From positions 37,456,001 to 37,520,000 of the forward strand of contig CM068592.1 in the NCBI GenBank assembly GCA_035048485.1: 64,000 nucleotides of DNA. The letters run 5' to 3'. This document shows positions 1 through 10,353 of the stretch, in pieces. This stretch comes from Pteria penguin (lineage: Eukaryota; Mollusca; Bivalvia; Pterioida; Pteriidae). The notes beneath the pieces are model-generated. The model saw only the letters and a list, made by a program, of their open reading frames with translations, did not search any database and had not been told where the DNA came from. Position 1 is the first letter of the stretch. Every line of letters starts with the position of its first letter. A program made the translations under genes and the position numbers.

Positions 1-615
1 GAATTCAATGTTGAAAAGTTTGAAAAAGTGTATGATAGCAGATGTTGAAAAACCCTCAAAATAATTTTGGAAACTTCTTTGATGAACGAATTTATAAACT
101 ATCAACGATAGAGATTAAGAGATTTTTTAAAAATACATATGACCTTCACCAGGAACTTTCAGACAAAATTAGAGCAAAATACCAAAATTAGATGCTTATA
201 CAGCTGTTACATTAGTGTTATTACAGCTGCAGCTGTGCTATATGAGAGCAGCAATTCATAAGGTTAGAAATAATTTTTCAGAAAAAATGTATTACAGAAG
301 ATCATTTCCCACACTTCAATATATAGGATGATACCTGCCAAAAGCTGCCAAATATTGCATCTCTAATGAATGTACTTGTTGCTTTATCGCATGAAGCTGA
401 ATTCATAAAAAAAACTATAAGTCAGAATAAGAGGCAATTGACATTGACCTTTAATTTTACATTCAGATATATTGATAATGTACTGTCTACAAATATATAC
501 AATATATCCCAATGAACTGAAAATTAAGGACACTAGATATCTCAGATTTTTTTAATGAATTTTAGAATTTCTCAATAAGCAGACGACGAATTCTCAACTC
601 ATAATTCCCGAATTA
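1..615. other. AT-rich non-coding stretch
   Basis: No reading frame, splice-bounded exon or recognised repeat could be supported here. The composition is AT-rich with short homopolymers. Confidence 0.5.
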
Positions 616-968
616 AATCACCTTTTTCTATCTCTGACAGAATCGAACTCTGCCACTCTTCCCTCATTTACAAACTAAATAATTAATTTCATATACGAAT
701 CAAACACTTATAGACTTAGAGAAACAAGGACTTTTTTTTATTTCTTTTTATCTTGAATTTTTTAAAGCATTTCAATGGAAATGTTGTTCGAATCACCTTT
801 TCCTATCTCTGACAGAATCGAACACTGCCACTCTTCCCTCATTTACAAACTAAATTATTAATTTCATATACGAATCTAAAACTTATAGATTTAGAGAAGC
901 AAGGATTTTTTTTTATTTCTTTTTATCTTGCATTTTGTGAAAGCATTTCAATGGAAATGTTGCTCGAA
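616..968. repeat. 175-bp tandem duplication
   Basis: Two head-to-tail copies begin at 616 and 791, both starting AATCACCTTTT and continuing through CTCTGACAGAATCGAAC, with a poly(T)-rich middle. They differ by scattered substitutions, so the duplication is not very recent. No coding content is seen. Confidence 0.8.
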
Positions 969-1008
969 ATTATGTAAACTTGTCATTTAACAATTTGTCT
1001 AAGTGAAC

Positions 1009-1205
1009 CTCAAAGAGAAGACAGAAGACATCTAATGTATAATGCAAATCACCAAGGACATGCACACAAATATGAGAATAGTCAGATAAACACAAAAAAA
1101 CGACATTACAAAAATATTCAATTGTACTGCAGTTACGATTCCGACTTGAGACGGTCAATTAAAGTAAAAAACGTCACTCATTTGGTGTGATTACCCGGTT
1201 TACGG
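1009..1205 (-). mobile_element. Penelope-like element 3' tail fragment
   Basis: This matches, on the minus strand, the conserved 3' tail seen at about ten other places in the window. Landmarks are the GGGCGCCCGTAAACCGG block, a GTATCGTAA..GCA block, and the terminal ACAGCTTTGTCAGATGTCTTC motif, which is damaged here. No reverse transcriptase is attached. On the same strand it lies just downstream of the ribozyme-bearing tandem repeat at 1271-2133, so the locus reads as pseudo-LTR-like units followed by a PLE tail with the body deleted. Confidence 0.7.
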
Positions 1206-1304
1206 GCGCCCACTTAAAGTAAAACGAGAACCTAAATATTAGCAATCCTTTCAAATTCATTGAGTTAATGATAAATATAGAACATATATACCATTTAATT
1301 TGGT

Positions 1305-1348
1305 GCACCATATGTGCATTTCGACAACTTATGTCTCTTCAGTGATGC
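1305..1348 (-). ncRNA. Type I hammerhead ribozyme motif, copy 1
   Basis: Read on the minus strand: stem I 5' strand GCATCA, core CTGAAGA (fits CUGANGA), stem II GACA/TGTC closed by TAAGT, core GAA, and stem III of 2 bp closed by a 4-base loop (ATGCACAT). A17 is the predicted cleavage base, followed by stem I 3' strand TGGTGC. Stem I is 6 bp with one G-U pair. Predicted cleavage lies between 1311 and 1310. All core positions of the consensus are present. Activity is inferred. Confidence 0.7.
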
Positions 1349-1650
1349 TCGTGGCCAAATGATTGGAATTATCAAAATATATAAATATTTGAAGAACAGT
1401 GTTGAAACCAAAATGACCGAAAAGTGAACCAAAGAATCTATCTAAGGACAGAGCTATACATGAGGAGATACTCCTTAGTTTTAGAGTGATTTACTTAATT
1501 TGATGACTGAAAATTTGAAGTACATATTTCATGTCAGTACAAAAGCACTGAAAACTAGACATGATGCCCTCGGGGACTATCAGTCCACCAGCAGTGTCAC
1601 CGGCCTAGTGGTTATAATAAATATAGAACATATATACCATTTAATTTAGT

Positions 1651-1694
1651 GTACCATATGCGCATTTCGACAACTTATGTCTCTTCAGTGATGC
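1651..1694 (-). ncRNA. Type I hammerhead ribozyme motif, copy 2
   Basis: Same architecture as the motif 346 bases away, with intact CTGAAGA and GAA cores and the same stem II. Stem III is the self-complementary ATGCGCAT. Stem I 3' strand is TGGTAC instead of TGGTGC, which breaks one of six pairs. Predicted cleavage follows A at 1657. Confidence 0.65.
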
Positions 1695-1997
1695 TCGTGG
1701 CCAAATGATTGGAATTATCAAAATATATAAATATTTGAAGAGCAATGTTGAAACCAAAATGACCGAAAAGTGAACCAAAGAATCTATCTAAGGACAGAGC
1801 TATCCATAAGGGAGATACTCCTTAGTTTTAGAGTGATTTACTTAATTTGATGACTGAAAATTTGAAGTACATATTTCATGTCAGTACAAAAGCACTGAAA
1901 ACTAGACATGATGCCCTCGGGGACTATTAGTCCACCAGCAGTGACACCGGCCAAGTGGTTATAATAAATATAGAACATATATACCATTTAATTTAGT

Positions 1998-2041
1998 GCA
2001 CCATATGCGCAGTTCGAAAACTTATGTCTCTTCAATGATGC
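1998..2041 (-). ncRNA. Degenerate hammerhead motif, copy 3
   Basis: The third unit has TTGAAGA in place of CTGAAGA. Stem II is weakened (GACA against TTTC), and C replaces the A that should pair with U16.1. These changes hit core positions, so this copy is probably inactive. Confidence 0.6.
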
Positions 2042-2133
2042 TCGTGGCCAAAGGATTGGAATTATCAAAATATATAAATATTTGAAGAGCAGTGTGGAAA
2101 CCAAAATGACCGAAAAGTGAACCAAAGAATCAA

Positions 2134-3200
2134 ACATACTATTCAAGTCAGTGTTTGGCACGTGGTGTATCTCATATAGTAATAGAACTAGGAGACTGTA
2201 TGTGCTTCCTCGAGGCATGAATATTGCCATTGATCTAGCAATATACGAATTTCACATGTTACAAGATATATGGAGCCAAATGCCCGACAAACTTCTTATT
2301 TACCAGGGTTTCCTTCATCACATTAGAACTTAGATTTGACCTCACGATAGAAAACACTGTAATATGAGCAGCAAAACATCATTATTCGGGCATTCAATCA
2401 GAGATAAGTAAAACATGAAGAGGGCATATTTTGTATGTATGCATAAGTATGTTTTCTAAATACCTTTACAAGTTATTTTTATATCCTTCTATGTCACCGC
2501 TTCATAGTATTTTTAAATACAGTTGACATTAAAGTAAACATTATTTCTCTTCTCTTCTCTCTTCTTAGTCAATTCCATTGGCCTTCGTAAATTTGTGCTC
2601 AACTACAATTACGATCAAATACTAATGCTATAATTATAATTATCTTTCCTTTTTTCTTTTTACTGTGTATGTCACATGTATGTAATTTATTGTCTTTTTG
2701 TCTGCTACGCAGTAACGTTAAGGCACTCAACGACGTCGTTGACATTATATAGTCTATATTGAAAACCGCATAAGAAATAGAATAAAGATTATTTCTGTAA
2801 AAATGGTAAAAATGCAAATTGTTTTACAAGTTTAATTTTTCACACATTTAAATTTTATCCCTAGTTATTTGCTATCACGTGATTGCTATATATAGCACAT
2901 GTAGTATTAACAACAAATATTCAAAAAGTGCAAGAGCATATTGCTCAATTTGGCAATCAAATTTTGTTGTAAATAATAAATGGAAACTTATCACTGTTTA
3001 TAGCTGTGTCCAACTTATAAGAGGCGTTATTGCGTATGAATACTGCGATGGAATTGTCAAATGGTGTAGTTTTATAAGACATTGCCTTATTAAATTGAAA
3101 TTCTGCTGATATTTTATAATCTAAAAGTTGGGCCCAGCAAGACGCATTCAAATAGATATAGAACAGTGAAATTACACAACAAACAGAGTCGAGGAAAAGG
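2134..3200. other. Non-coding stretch
   Basis: No exon or repeat could be supported. Open frames of 60-80 codons exist on both strands but overlap each other, show no family resemblance and have no splice context. Confidence 0.45.
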
Positions 3201-3233
3201 TTGCACTACAGCGTTTTTCTTGGCATGTTGATT

Positions 3234-3319
3234 GTTGCAGTGTCTCCCGCTTCATATAATGTATCGGGCCATAGTGACGTCACAATGACGTCATGTTATG
3301 CCTTGGCGGGTTTTCTGCA
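3234..3319. repeat. Imperfect inverted repeat with two CRE palindromes
   Basis: The left arm TTGCAG..CCCGC is mirrored by GCGGG..CTGCAA at the right. Between them are two perfect TGACGTCA palindromes, at 3275-3282 and 3286-3293, only 3 bases apart. This may be a short foldback element; the CRE/ATF sites may be incidental to it. Confidence 0.4.
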
Positions 3320-3390
3320 ACATTATATAATTGTGTATTGCCTTAACACAACTGCGTAATAATCATATTTGTATCTTAATTATATACTGA

Positions 3391-3830
3391 AGAGAAAACA
3401 GAAGGCATCTGACAAAGCTGTATGACGCAAATCACCAAGGACCTGCACACAATACACGATAATAGTAAAATATACACGGAAAAACGTCATTGCAAAAATA
3501 TTTGATTATGCTGCGGTTACGATACCGACTTAGGATGGTCAGATGAAGTAACATACGCCATTCAATTGGTGTGGTTAACGGGCGCCCACCTTCCACCTCA
3601 CCGCAAAAGCAGCACAATCAAAGAACACACATTTAAAAATTTATAAATAATCCTCCATAAAGAGAACAAGGATCAAAAGGTTTCTCAAGAAAAAAGGTCA
3701 TAAAAATTTATTACACACGAAACGTTTATAGAGTAATATTTTGCCATAAAAAATATGTAAGGCGACATCAACATAAGTAATTCGTGCTCTGCCCGTCTGT
3801 AAGCGAGTTCAGATCCTTGATCAATTGAAG
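3391..3830 (-). mobile_element. Penelope-like element 3' tail
   Basis: On the minus strand it runs from a TTGATCAAGGATC block through the GTAACC..GGCGCCCG block to the terminal ACAGCTTTGTCAGATGCCTTC motif. It is better preserved than the copy at 1009. There is no coding sequence; the body of the element is missing. Confidence 0.75.
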
Positions 3831-3834
3831 ACCA

Positions 3835-4156
3835 AAAAAAAAAAAAATTAAAATAATAAATAAATAAACAAACAAATAAACAAATAATAATAATAATAAT
3901 AATAAACAAATAATAATAATAATAATAAACAAATAATAATAATAATAATAATAATAGTAGTAGTAGAAATAATAAGAATGTTCATAATAATAATTGAAAT
4001 AATAATAATGATCAAAATAATGACAATGATAGTAATAATAATAATAACAGTAACAACAACAATAGAACGAGAAATACTTAAAGTATATGATTTATCATTT
4101 CAAACACATTTCAAAACAAATTTTGAATTTTACACACACACACACACACACACACC
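3835..4156. repeat. Microsatellite cluster: poly(A), (TAA)n, (CA)n
   Basis: A poly(A) run is followed by long (AAT)n stretches interrupted by AAAC (about 3886-4060), then (AC)n at about 4133-4155. A long open frame through this stretch is an artefact of the trinucleotide repeat. Confidence 0.85.
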
Positions 4157-4800
4157 TTGTTTTATATTTTCGTGTGACACTTTATACTTGTTTAATACTA
4201 CTATTGTTGAGGGCTACTATTGAATAATACTTATATGAAGTGAACAGCATGCAGAGGACTGCGTTCTGACCCACTTTCGAACAAGAGAAGTGACGTAACA
4301 CTCTGCAGTCTTGGATATGTACAATGATAAATAAAATATAAGATACATATAAGATGCATAAAATCCCAGGGCATAAAAATCGGTTAAAATATAAGGAAAA
4401 ACACAAAAAAGAGCACCTGCTTATGGATCATATGTGAATCTCCGAAGTGTATTGGGATAAGGTGCTCGAAGAGAGTTGGCAACTTCTGTGTGCTAGTAAA
4501 ACTCGTCACATACGTGCAATAAAGATCGTTGAATCAGGTACATTGCGTTAAATTTGAGATTAAAACTGATCAGGAAACGTCATATTTCGTAATATTATTC
4601 AACATCCAGGATAATTATATGCCATATTGTAGATGTTTACAGCAGGGTAAGGTAAAATAAGTATAGATCGGTGCAAACCTAACCTAACGAGCGTGTTAAT
4701 GTGGAAATTAGTCCTAAGGACCGCTCAAGTTAACGTGACTGGACCAGTAGAGTGCGCTCCTTACGCTCACTTGGACCTGTTTCTGCGTTCATTTGATTAA
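4157..4800. other. Non-coding stretch
   Basis: Nothing could be supported here beyond ordinary AT-rich sequence. Confidence 0.4.
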
Positions 4801-4849
4801 TGTTTGTTGTGAAGACGTAGTAGTAGTGCATGTGATGCAGTTGTGAATG

Positions 4850-5230
4850 TTGAAAAATGACATAACCGTGGATCTTATAAAATCACCGAGAATATCACTT
4901 TATATATGAAAGCGGATTTTGCTATTGAGAAATGATAGTATGACCATTGTTGATATACGGGAAACCTTGATGCAGTCAGAGAGAATTCAAGTAAGCCAAC
5001 AAGCTATAAACGCTTATATGAAACGATATCATGATAATGGTTCGAATATGAATTTGCAGAACATTAAAAACAAGCGGAAAATACCATGTCAGAGGTCACG
5101 TTTTAATCTCGTCACACCTAAATTTCGATGCCACTTAAATAACATGTTATATCACACCTGCATTCTCCTTACAGGACTTCTAATAGCAAATAACACACTA
5201 AATTGCACATTGTCATGTAAAATGGCTTAA
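4850..5230 (+). pseudogene. Possible helix-turn-helix transposase remnant
   Basis: A frame open from 4919 to a stop at 5228 contains a segment shaped like a helix-turn-helix: MTIVDIRETLMQSERIQ, then VSQQAINAYMKRYHDNGS. It resembles the N-terminal DNA-binding region of Tc1/mariner-type transposases, where a second helix reads IS..A...F...Y...GS. No catalytic DDE region follows, and the rest of the frame looks random. It could equally be a chance frame, hence the low confidence. Confidence 0.3.
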
Positions 5231-5607
5231 GAAACGTTTAATTAATGTCTATACATCATATACATCTATTTCAGTATTTGAACAAACTTTTTGTCGATAA
5301 TTTAATTCTATTCTCTTCATCTTTTTCTTTAATACACAATTACATGAAATAATGCCCCGTGTTAACTATTGAAACATGTTCGAATACTACATAACCATGT
5401 ATATCAAACATAAATCTGTAGACGTGTGAATGTAAATGCATCGCGGCTAAATTATACATTTATGTACATGTACATAACTCTTTATACAATGTATAAAATA
5501 TAAAAATGATATTTCGGTTTGCAACATGAACAGCGCTCGTAAATGAGTTTTTGTATCTAGAATTATGAAATTATGAAAACGTAACAATTCATACACTGTA
5601 GATTGTG

Positions 5608-5645
5608 TGTGTGTGTGGGGGGGTGGGGGGGGGGGGTGGGGGGTT
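5608..5645 (+). repeat. G-rich tract with potential G-quadruplex
   Basis: A (GT)n start passes into G7TG12TG6, giving several runs of six or more guanines on the + strand. It could fold as a G-quadruplex and may be a source of assembly error. A C-rich tract at about 5957-5974 gives the same potential on the other strand. Confidence 0.7.
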
Positions 5646-6074
5646 GAAACATTGCAAACGAATGCAGTTATCAGATGGTTGAAAGATCAAGTTAACGTGA
5701 GGAGCAACGATAACGTAGACGGGTTTTGGTCAGCAGTATTAAGTGATCGCGGGAAACCACGTAAAGTTAACGACGCATTCACATAATGTTAGGTTAAGAC
5801 TGTACCCAGCTGTATACTGTATATTACGTTCATTGTATGAAATATTTTGAAATAAAAATTCTATTCGATTCCTCTACAATAATTGTGTTCCTAGTAAGCA
5901 ACAATTTATGCAGCAGATTATGCATACTCTTCCCAGGCACCTGATCACCTTCGCGCCCCCCCCCCCCACCCCCTTTTGTTTTCTTTAGAAGGATTTCACT
6001 CATGTTAGAAGAATTTTTTTTATTTGCTTTTCGTTTCATATTCATACTTATCGGACCAAACTTCTCTATGTGTT
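5646..6074. other. Non-coding stretch
   Basis: No gene is seen. It contains the C-rich tract at about 5957-5974 and is bounded on the right by a foldback element. Confidence 0.4.
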
Positions 6075-6359
6075 CCATTGCGGAGAAAGATCTGGCGAAA
6101 CTCCGGAAGGGGTCATATTCTTGTGAACTTGTGATTCTCAGACAACCAGTCGATTGGCTACAAATTCCTAGGAATGAAATTAACATCCACCACGTGCCTG
6201 ACCCACAAGGTAGTTTTTTTACATACTGCGTCACTATCACTTGCCTAGCCGAGTCATTGATTGGCTATGGGAAATAACGGTTTTGGTGACTGAAACGTCA
6301 TCAGAATACACCAGAACATGAGCCGTTATGGGGTTTCGCCAGATCTTTCTCCGCAATGG
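6075..6359. mobile_element. MITE-like foldback element, 27-bp perfect TIRs
   Basis: The left arm at 6075-6101 (CCATTGCGGAGAAAGATCTG then GCGAAAC) is matched exactly by its reverse complement at 6333-6359. The 231-bp interior has no convincing coding capacity. Length and perfect terminal inverted repeats fit a miniature inverted-repeat DNA transposon. No clear target-site duplication was found. Confidence 0.75.
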
Positions 6360-6381
6360 GACAAATAGAAAAGCGGAATAA

Positions 6382-6555
6382 TTGGTTGGTTGGTTGATTG
6401 GTGTTTTACGTCGCTTTCAACAATATTTCAGTTATATCGCGACATGGAAGCAGGAGGTTACCAACCTCTTAAACATAGTGGCGCAACCCGGGAATCGAAC
6501 CCGGATCGTCGGCGCCGCAAGCCAAGCGCTTAACCACTACACCAAGCCTGCCCCT
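6382..6555 (-). mobile_element. Full-length tRNA-derived SINE with 14-bp TSD
   Basis: Read on the minus strand, the tRNA-like head contains an A box (TGGTGTAGTGG) and a B box (GGTTCGATTCC). A conserved body follows (TCGCGATATAACTGAAATAT, then TGTTGAAAGCGACGTAAAAC), ending in an AATCAACCAACC-type tail. Perfect 14-bp direct repeats GAAAAGCGGAATAA flank it at 6368-6381 and 6556-6569. A close relative lies at 37934-38096. Pol III would transcribe it from the internal boxes, and a LINE would supply the machinery. Confidence 0.9.
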
Positions 6556-6569
6556 GAAAAGCGGAATAA

Positions 6570-8525
6570 AGATATGGTTTTAATCAAATTGGATTTTATC
6601 ATGTCAATCGGTTTTGTCTGCTGACTTATGTAGTAGATAAGTTGTTACATGTTATTTCTTATTTACAGGGATATATCTGATTTGACAGTTTCTATTTTAT
6701 CAATAAAACAGTTTGTATACGCACCAATTTACTGCTTATTTTCAAATGTCATACTAATCTTTTGATAAGACGAAGTCCCTAAGCTATTTAATTTGGAAAG
6801 TGAAAAAAAAAAACAAAAACAAAAACATAAAGCCAAGATATATATCCTTTGTTTAATATAGGTTTATAAAACGGATTTAACATACTGGAAAATGTTCTGT
6901 TAGATAATACCTTCTTTACAAAACGTAGAAAAACAAACCACACCTTATCATGCTCCCTATAATTAAAATATAAAAGCTTTAGATCTGATACCAGAAATTG
7001 TGTATTAGTATGAGTATTAGTTTTATCCATGGTTGAAATAACTGATAAACAATACACCATAATGGATAGGGTTATTGCCTTTCATAGTTATTAACTCTTA
7101 TTTTTCATAAGAATCGGTATTAAAGGTACTTTGTTTACTTATGACAAAAATACTTCATGGAGAACTGATGCGGTATATTTCATTAGCAAAAACTGTTGAT
7201 GCATGAAACGTGTTTCATTCAATAGATCTGGAATATAAAATGGTAATATGTATGGATTCATCAGGAAGTTTGAATTATAATCAATTTCCAATATAATATA
7301 TTTACATAATTAATTTTTTTTTAAAGACGAGCTCGTGACATATGTATTGTGTAATTACGAGGAAATTTAATCTTTAAATGAGAAGGGCATTCCAAATTGC
7401 ACCAGTTCCCTTTATCGACCATACGACTTCCTCAGTGATAATTTCAAATTTTCGTCAATAGATCTATACTTATTATTTTCAGTTTTATTCTCATACCAGT
7501 TTAGTAAATGTTTGAAGCCGTTGAACACCAATTAAAACATATTTCTATTTGAAATAAGGACAACTGATGCAGAAAACATATGATTACTGCCATATTATTA
7601 TGATGTCAGGATCCTTTGATGCTCCGTGTTTCCATCTACCACATATTGCTAACTTAGCCATTTCCTGTAATTTTCGCACGTATATATTTTCTGTTTGATT
7701 AATTCCAAGAACTCTCCGATGCCGAGATAGTTAAAAAAAAGTGTTGTTTGTTCGATTTAGTTCATTAAAAATGTATGATTAGTGAGATTAATACAATTTA
7801 TATTTTATATACGTATATATATTCCACCTGTAAAATATAAATAAGATATCACTTTTTTAAAACCGCATGCCAATGTTGCTTGACGAACTCACATATTAGT
7901 CTTTGCACAGAACTATCAAAATTACAATATAGATGAGGTTTTAATTTAAAATTGTGCGTAGATTATCATTTATTATGAATTTTATATGTGATGTGATGAT
8001 GTTGTCTTTGTTGGTTTTGTGTCTCCGTAAGTATAATTAGATCGATAATGTTTTGATGACCTGTTTTCCATATTTATTGAGACAATATCTATTGTATATA
8101 TATTGTATATATCAGTATATATCATATTACGCCTGCAATGTACATATCACTCTCTTGATGATAAGTACATATTTTAAAAAGTACAAAATAAAGTATGCTA
8201 TCAAATTCAAGTTCGAGCTTCAAAAAGATTAAATTATTTCTATTAAATAAGAAATTGTTTATTGTTTAGATTGTGGAAGATTACAATCGTAATAACAATA
8301 CTAATTGTGACGTTTCACAAAATGTGAATACGGTATTATACCGTCTTCTGAATGTGTCTTCGAGTTTATCACGACATATATTATGACATTTCGGTGGGTG
8401 TGTACAATCGGCAGGGAATCTTGCTTCTTCATGGCACCTGATCCCATCTCTGGATTTATCTGGGGTCCGTGAATTCGTTATATTATCGCTTTACTTGATT
8501 CATTAGTACTGCCTGACTGGCTCCT

Positions 8526-8529
<4 letters not shown>
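6570..8529. other. Long non-coding AT-rich stretch
   Basis: No exon, RNA gene or recognised element could be supported across this 2 kb. A short block near 8395-8480 (GGCACCTGATC...GGGGTCCG) belongs to a small repeat also seen near 10210-10270, 20310-20395 and 22735-22790. Confidence 0.45.

Positions 8530-8587
<58 letters not shown>
8530..8587. repeat. (CT)n microsatellite
   Basis: An almost pure CT dinucleotide run of about 58 bases. Confidence 0.95.
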
Positions 8588-8589
<2 letters not shown>

Positions 8590-9689
8590 ATTTTTCCTTC
8601 CTGTCAGACTATACATGTTTTCATTTTATACACATCCGCAGTAAAAATCTTCATATATAAGGATACTTACTCTTTCATGTTTTCTGATTCTATTCATGGT
8701 TCATACAGGAAGGATTTCACATTGACTATTTTCTGAATTTTTCTTGAATTCCTTCTTTATTTGACAAATGCTTGATATGTATTATTTCATTGTGTGTAAC
8801 ATGTATTGTGAGTACTTTTCAGAAAGCCATCTATTGACCAGTTTTAGGCTTTCGTCTTTTGGGTTTTTTTTTACATTGGTTTATCGATAACCACATTCTT
8901 TTGTGATGTTACTACAAAGAGTTTTTAAATACAAATAGGAAATGTGACTCGTTACATAACATCACCTTCTCCCTCCTTCTTCTCCATGATGTAGAAAAGT
9001 TGTAAAATTTGAAAGACACTCGAGCAATGTCAATTGGAACTTACAGCAACATACTAATGTGATATGCCCGCTGGCAAATGACGGTGAGACCAGATGTGTT
9101 TCTAATGAGTCACATAGTCAATGAAAAATAAGATACAGAAGTATCTAAATAAATGTGATTGTTACATTCCAATAGCTTCTTACATTGGATATTCATGGAC
9201 CTCTGATTTAGGGTCGATTCCCAAACTGTGTCAGAGGAATACCATCTCTTTCTTACATAACTAAAAAACTCCAATCATCTAACCAACCAACGAAATTGTT
9301 TTAGAGTCAAATCTAAAATTCCTCAGTATTTCGAGAATCTTGAACCACTCCTAATTTCCTATCAGTACAAAAAACCTATTGGAAACCTTTAATTTAATTA
9401 CAATGCAGTCACATCTAATCTTAATTCCCTTTACTCTATTCCATCGTCCTGTTGTACAATAATTCTAAATTCGTTTATCAGCCTGCGGGTCATATTATTT
9501 CAGGTGATCTTAACTGTATTTTGGACAAATATATACCATCACTTTTTAATAAAGGCTCAAGTATAAATTGCCTTCCAGGACAGATTGTACCAAATGCTGG
9601 GATATTATTGAAAAAGCATTAAACATTTATTGTTAACGATGGTGTAAAACAGAATGTGTTAAAATGTATGTCTTGAATGACGAGAAAAG
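8588..9689. other. Non-coding stretch
   Basis: Nothing is recognised before the first Penelope-like fragment at 9690. Confidence 0.4.
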
Positions 9690-10020
9690 TGAAATCTTAA
9701 AAATTATCGATATTCGAATGAATGATTTTACAATTAATCCCCATTTCTTAAAACAGCCACATTATATAACAGTTCAGTCTATAAAAAAATGGCTGATTTA
9801 CATAATGCTTATGCCTTCCTATTTGCTGACATAGCAGCTAATAATATAATCATTGTATGAAAATTACTGAATAGAACTGAGTTGAAACCCCATATTTAAA
9901 GACAAAATCCTATCTGACCATTGTAAAATTATGTGTGACTTCAATTAAAGTATTGATAAAAACGATCTTCCAATAATGTATTGGCTTCCCAAATTACACA
10001 AAAACCCATGTCATAAATAT
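9690..10020 (+). mobile_element. Penelope-like element fragment (just before RT core)
   Basis: Translation around 9730-9790 gives an INPHFLKQPHYI-like string. Around 9905-10015 it gives LSDHCKIMCDFN, a stop, then SIDKNDLPIMYWLPKLHKNP. The same segment occurs on the minus strand at about 18660-18970. This is the region leading into the PLE reverse transcriptase (the LPYLYW.PKLHK-type motif). It is broken by stops and truncated at a repeat junction near 10020. Confidence 0.7.
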
Positions 10021-10353
10021 AGAACATATATACCTTTATCCAGACTTTTAAATGATATTCTTGACTGAGACCGATTCCGATCATTTTACACAGATTTGAC
10101 ACCTTCTTTACTAGAAGGTTACCTACTTCGACTTCTCCATATATAAATACATATGGAATTTACACGATTTGACTCTTTCTACTGGGTATATGTGACAGGT
10201 GTTGCTAGCAAGCAGGAGATGCTCACTCTCCTCGGGCACCCGATCTCACTCCATCACAGGGGTTCACGTATGCTCTTCAAGTAGACTTATTTTGTTATTT
10301 TCCATTTGTTTTTCATTTTCACTGATTTTGTATGTCCTCTGGTTTTATGAGTT
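10021..10353. other. Junk junction between PLE pieces
   Basis: It contains an ATAAATATAGAACATATATA scrap identical to the start of the 1271 tandem unit and a GGGCACCCGATC..GGGTTCACG block. A further segment (about 10240-10370) recurs inverted at 19500-19610. No gene is seen. Confidence 0.5.

Larger units (their letters stand above)
1271..2133 (-). mobile_element. Retrozyme-like tandem repeat, 346/347-bp units
   Basis: Unit starts fall at 1271, 1617 and 1964, giving two full copies and about half of a third, all starting ATAAATATAG. Each unit carries one hammerhead-type motif on the minus strand (1305-1348, 1651-1694, 1998-2041). The same repeat recurs next to PLE pieces at 11691-11990 and 26690-27060. 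PLE pseudo-LTRs and animal retrozymes (non-autonomous tandem units of a few hundred bases with a type I hammerhead per unit, expressed as circular RNAs) are the known families with this layout. Whether these units are transcribed or self-cleave cannot be told from sequence. Confidence 0.7.

Noticed and set aside
3978..4223. An 81-codon open frame on the + strand
   Set aside because: It is made of (ATA/AAT)n and (AC)n microsatellites. The protein is low-complexity Ile/Met/Thr repeats.
6002..6277. Overlapping frames of 91 and 136 codons on both strands
   Set aside because: They lie over the MITE at 6075-6359 and a C-rich tract and show no family resemblance.
6480..6555. A tRNA gene
   Set aside because: A and B boxes are present but the cloverleaf is degraded, and a SINE body, tail and target-site duplications follow. 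The same applies at 31726 and 37934.
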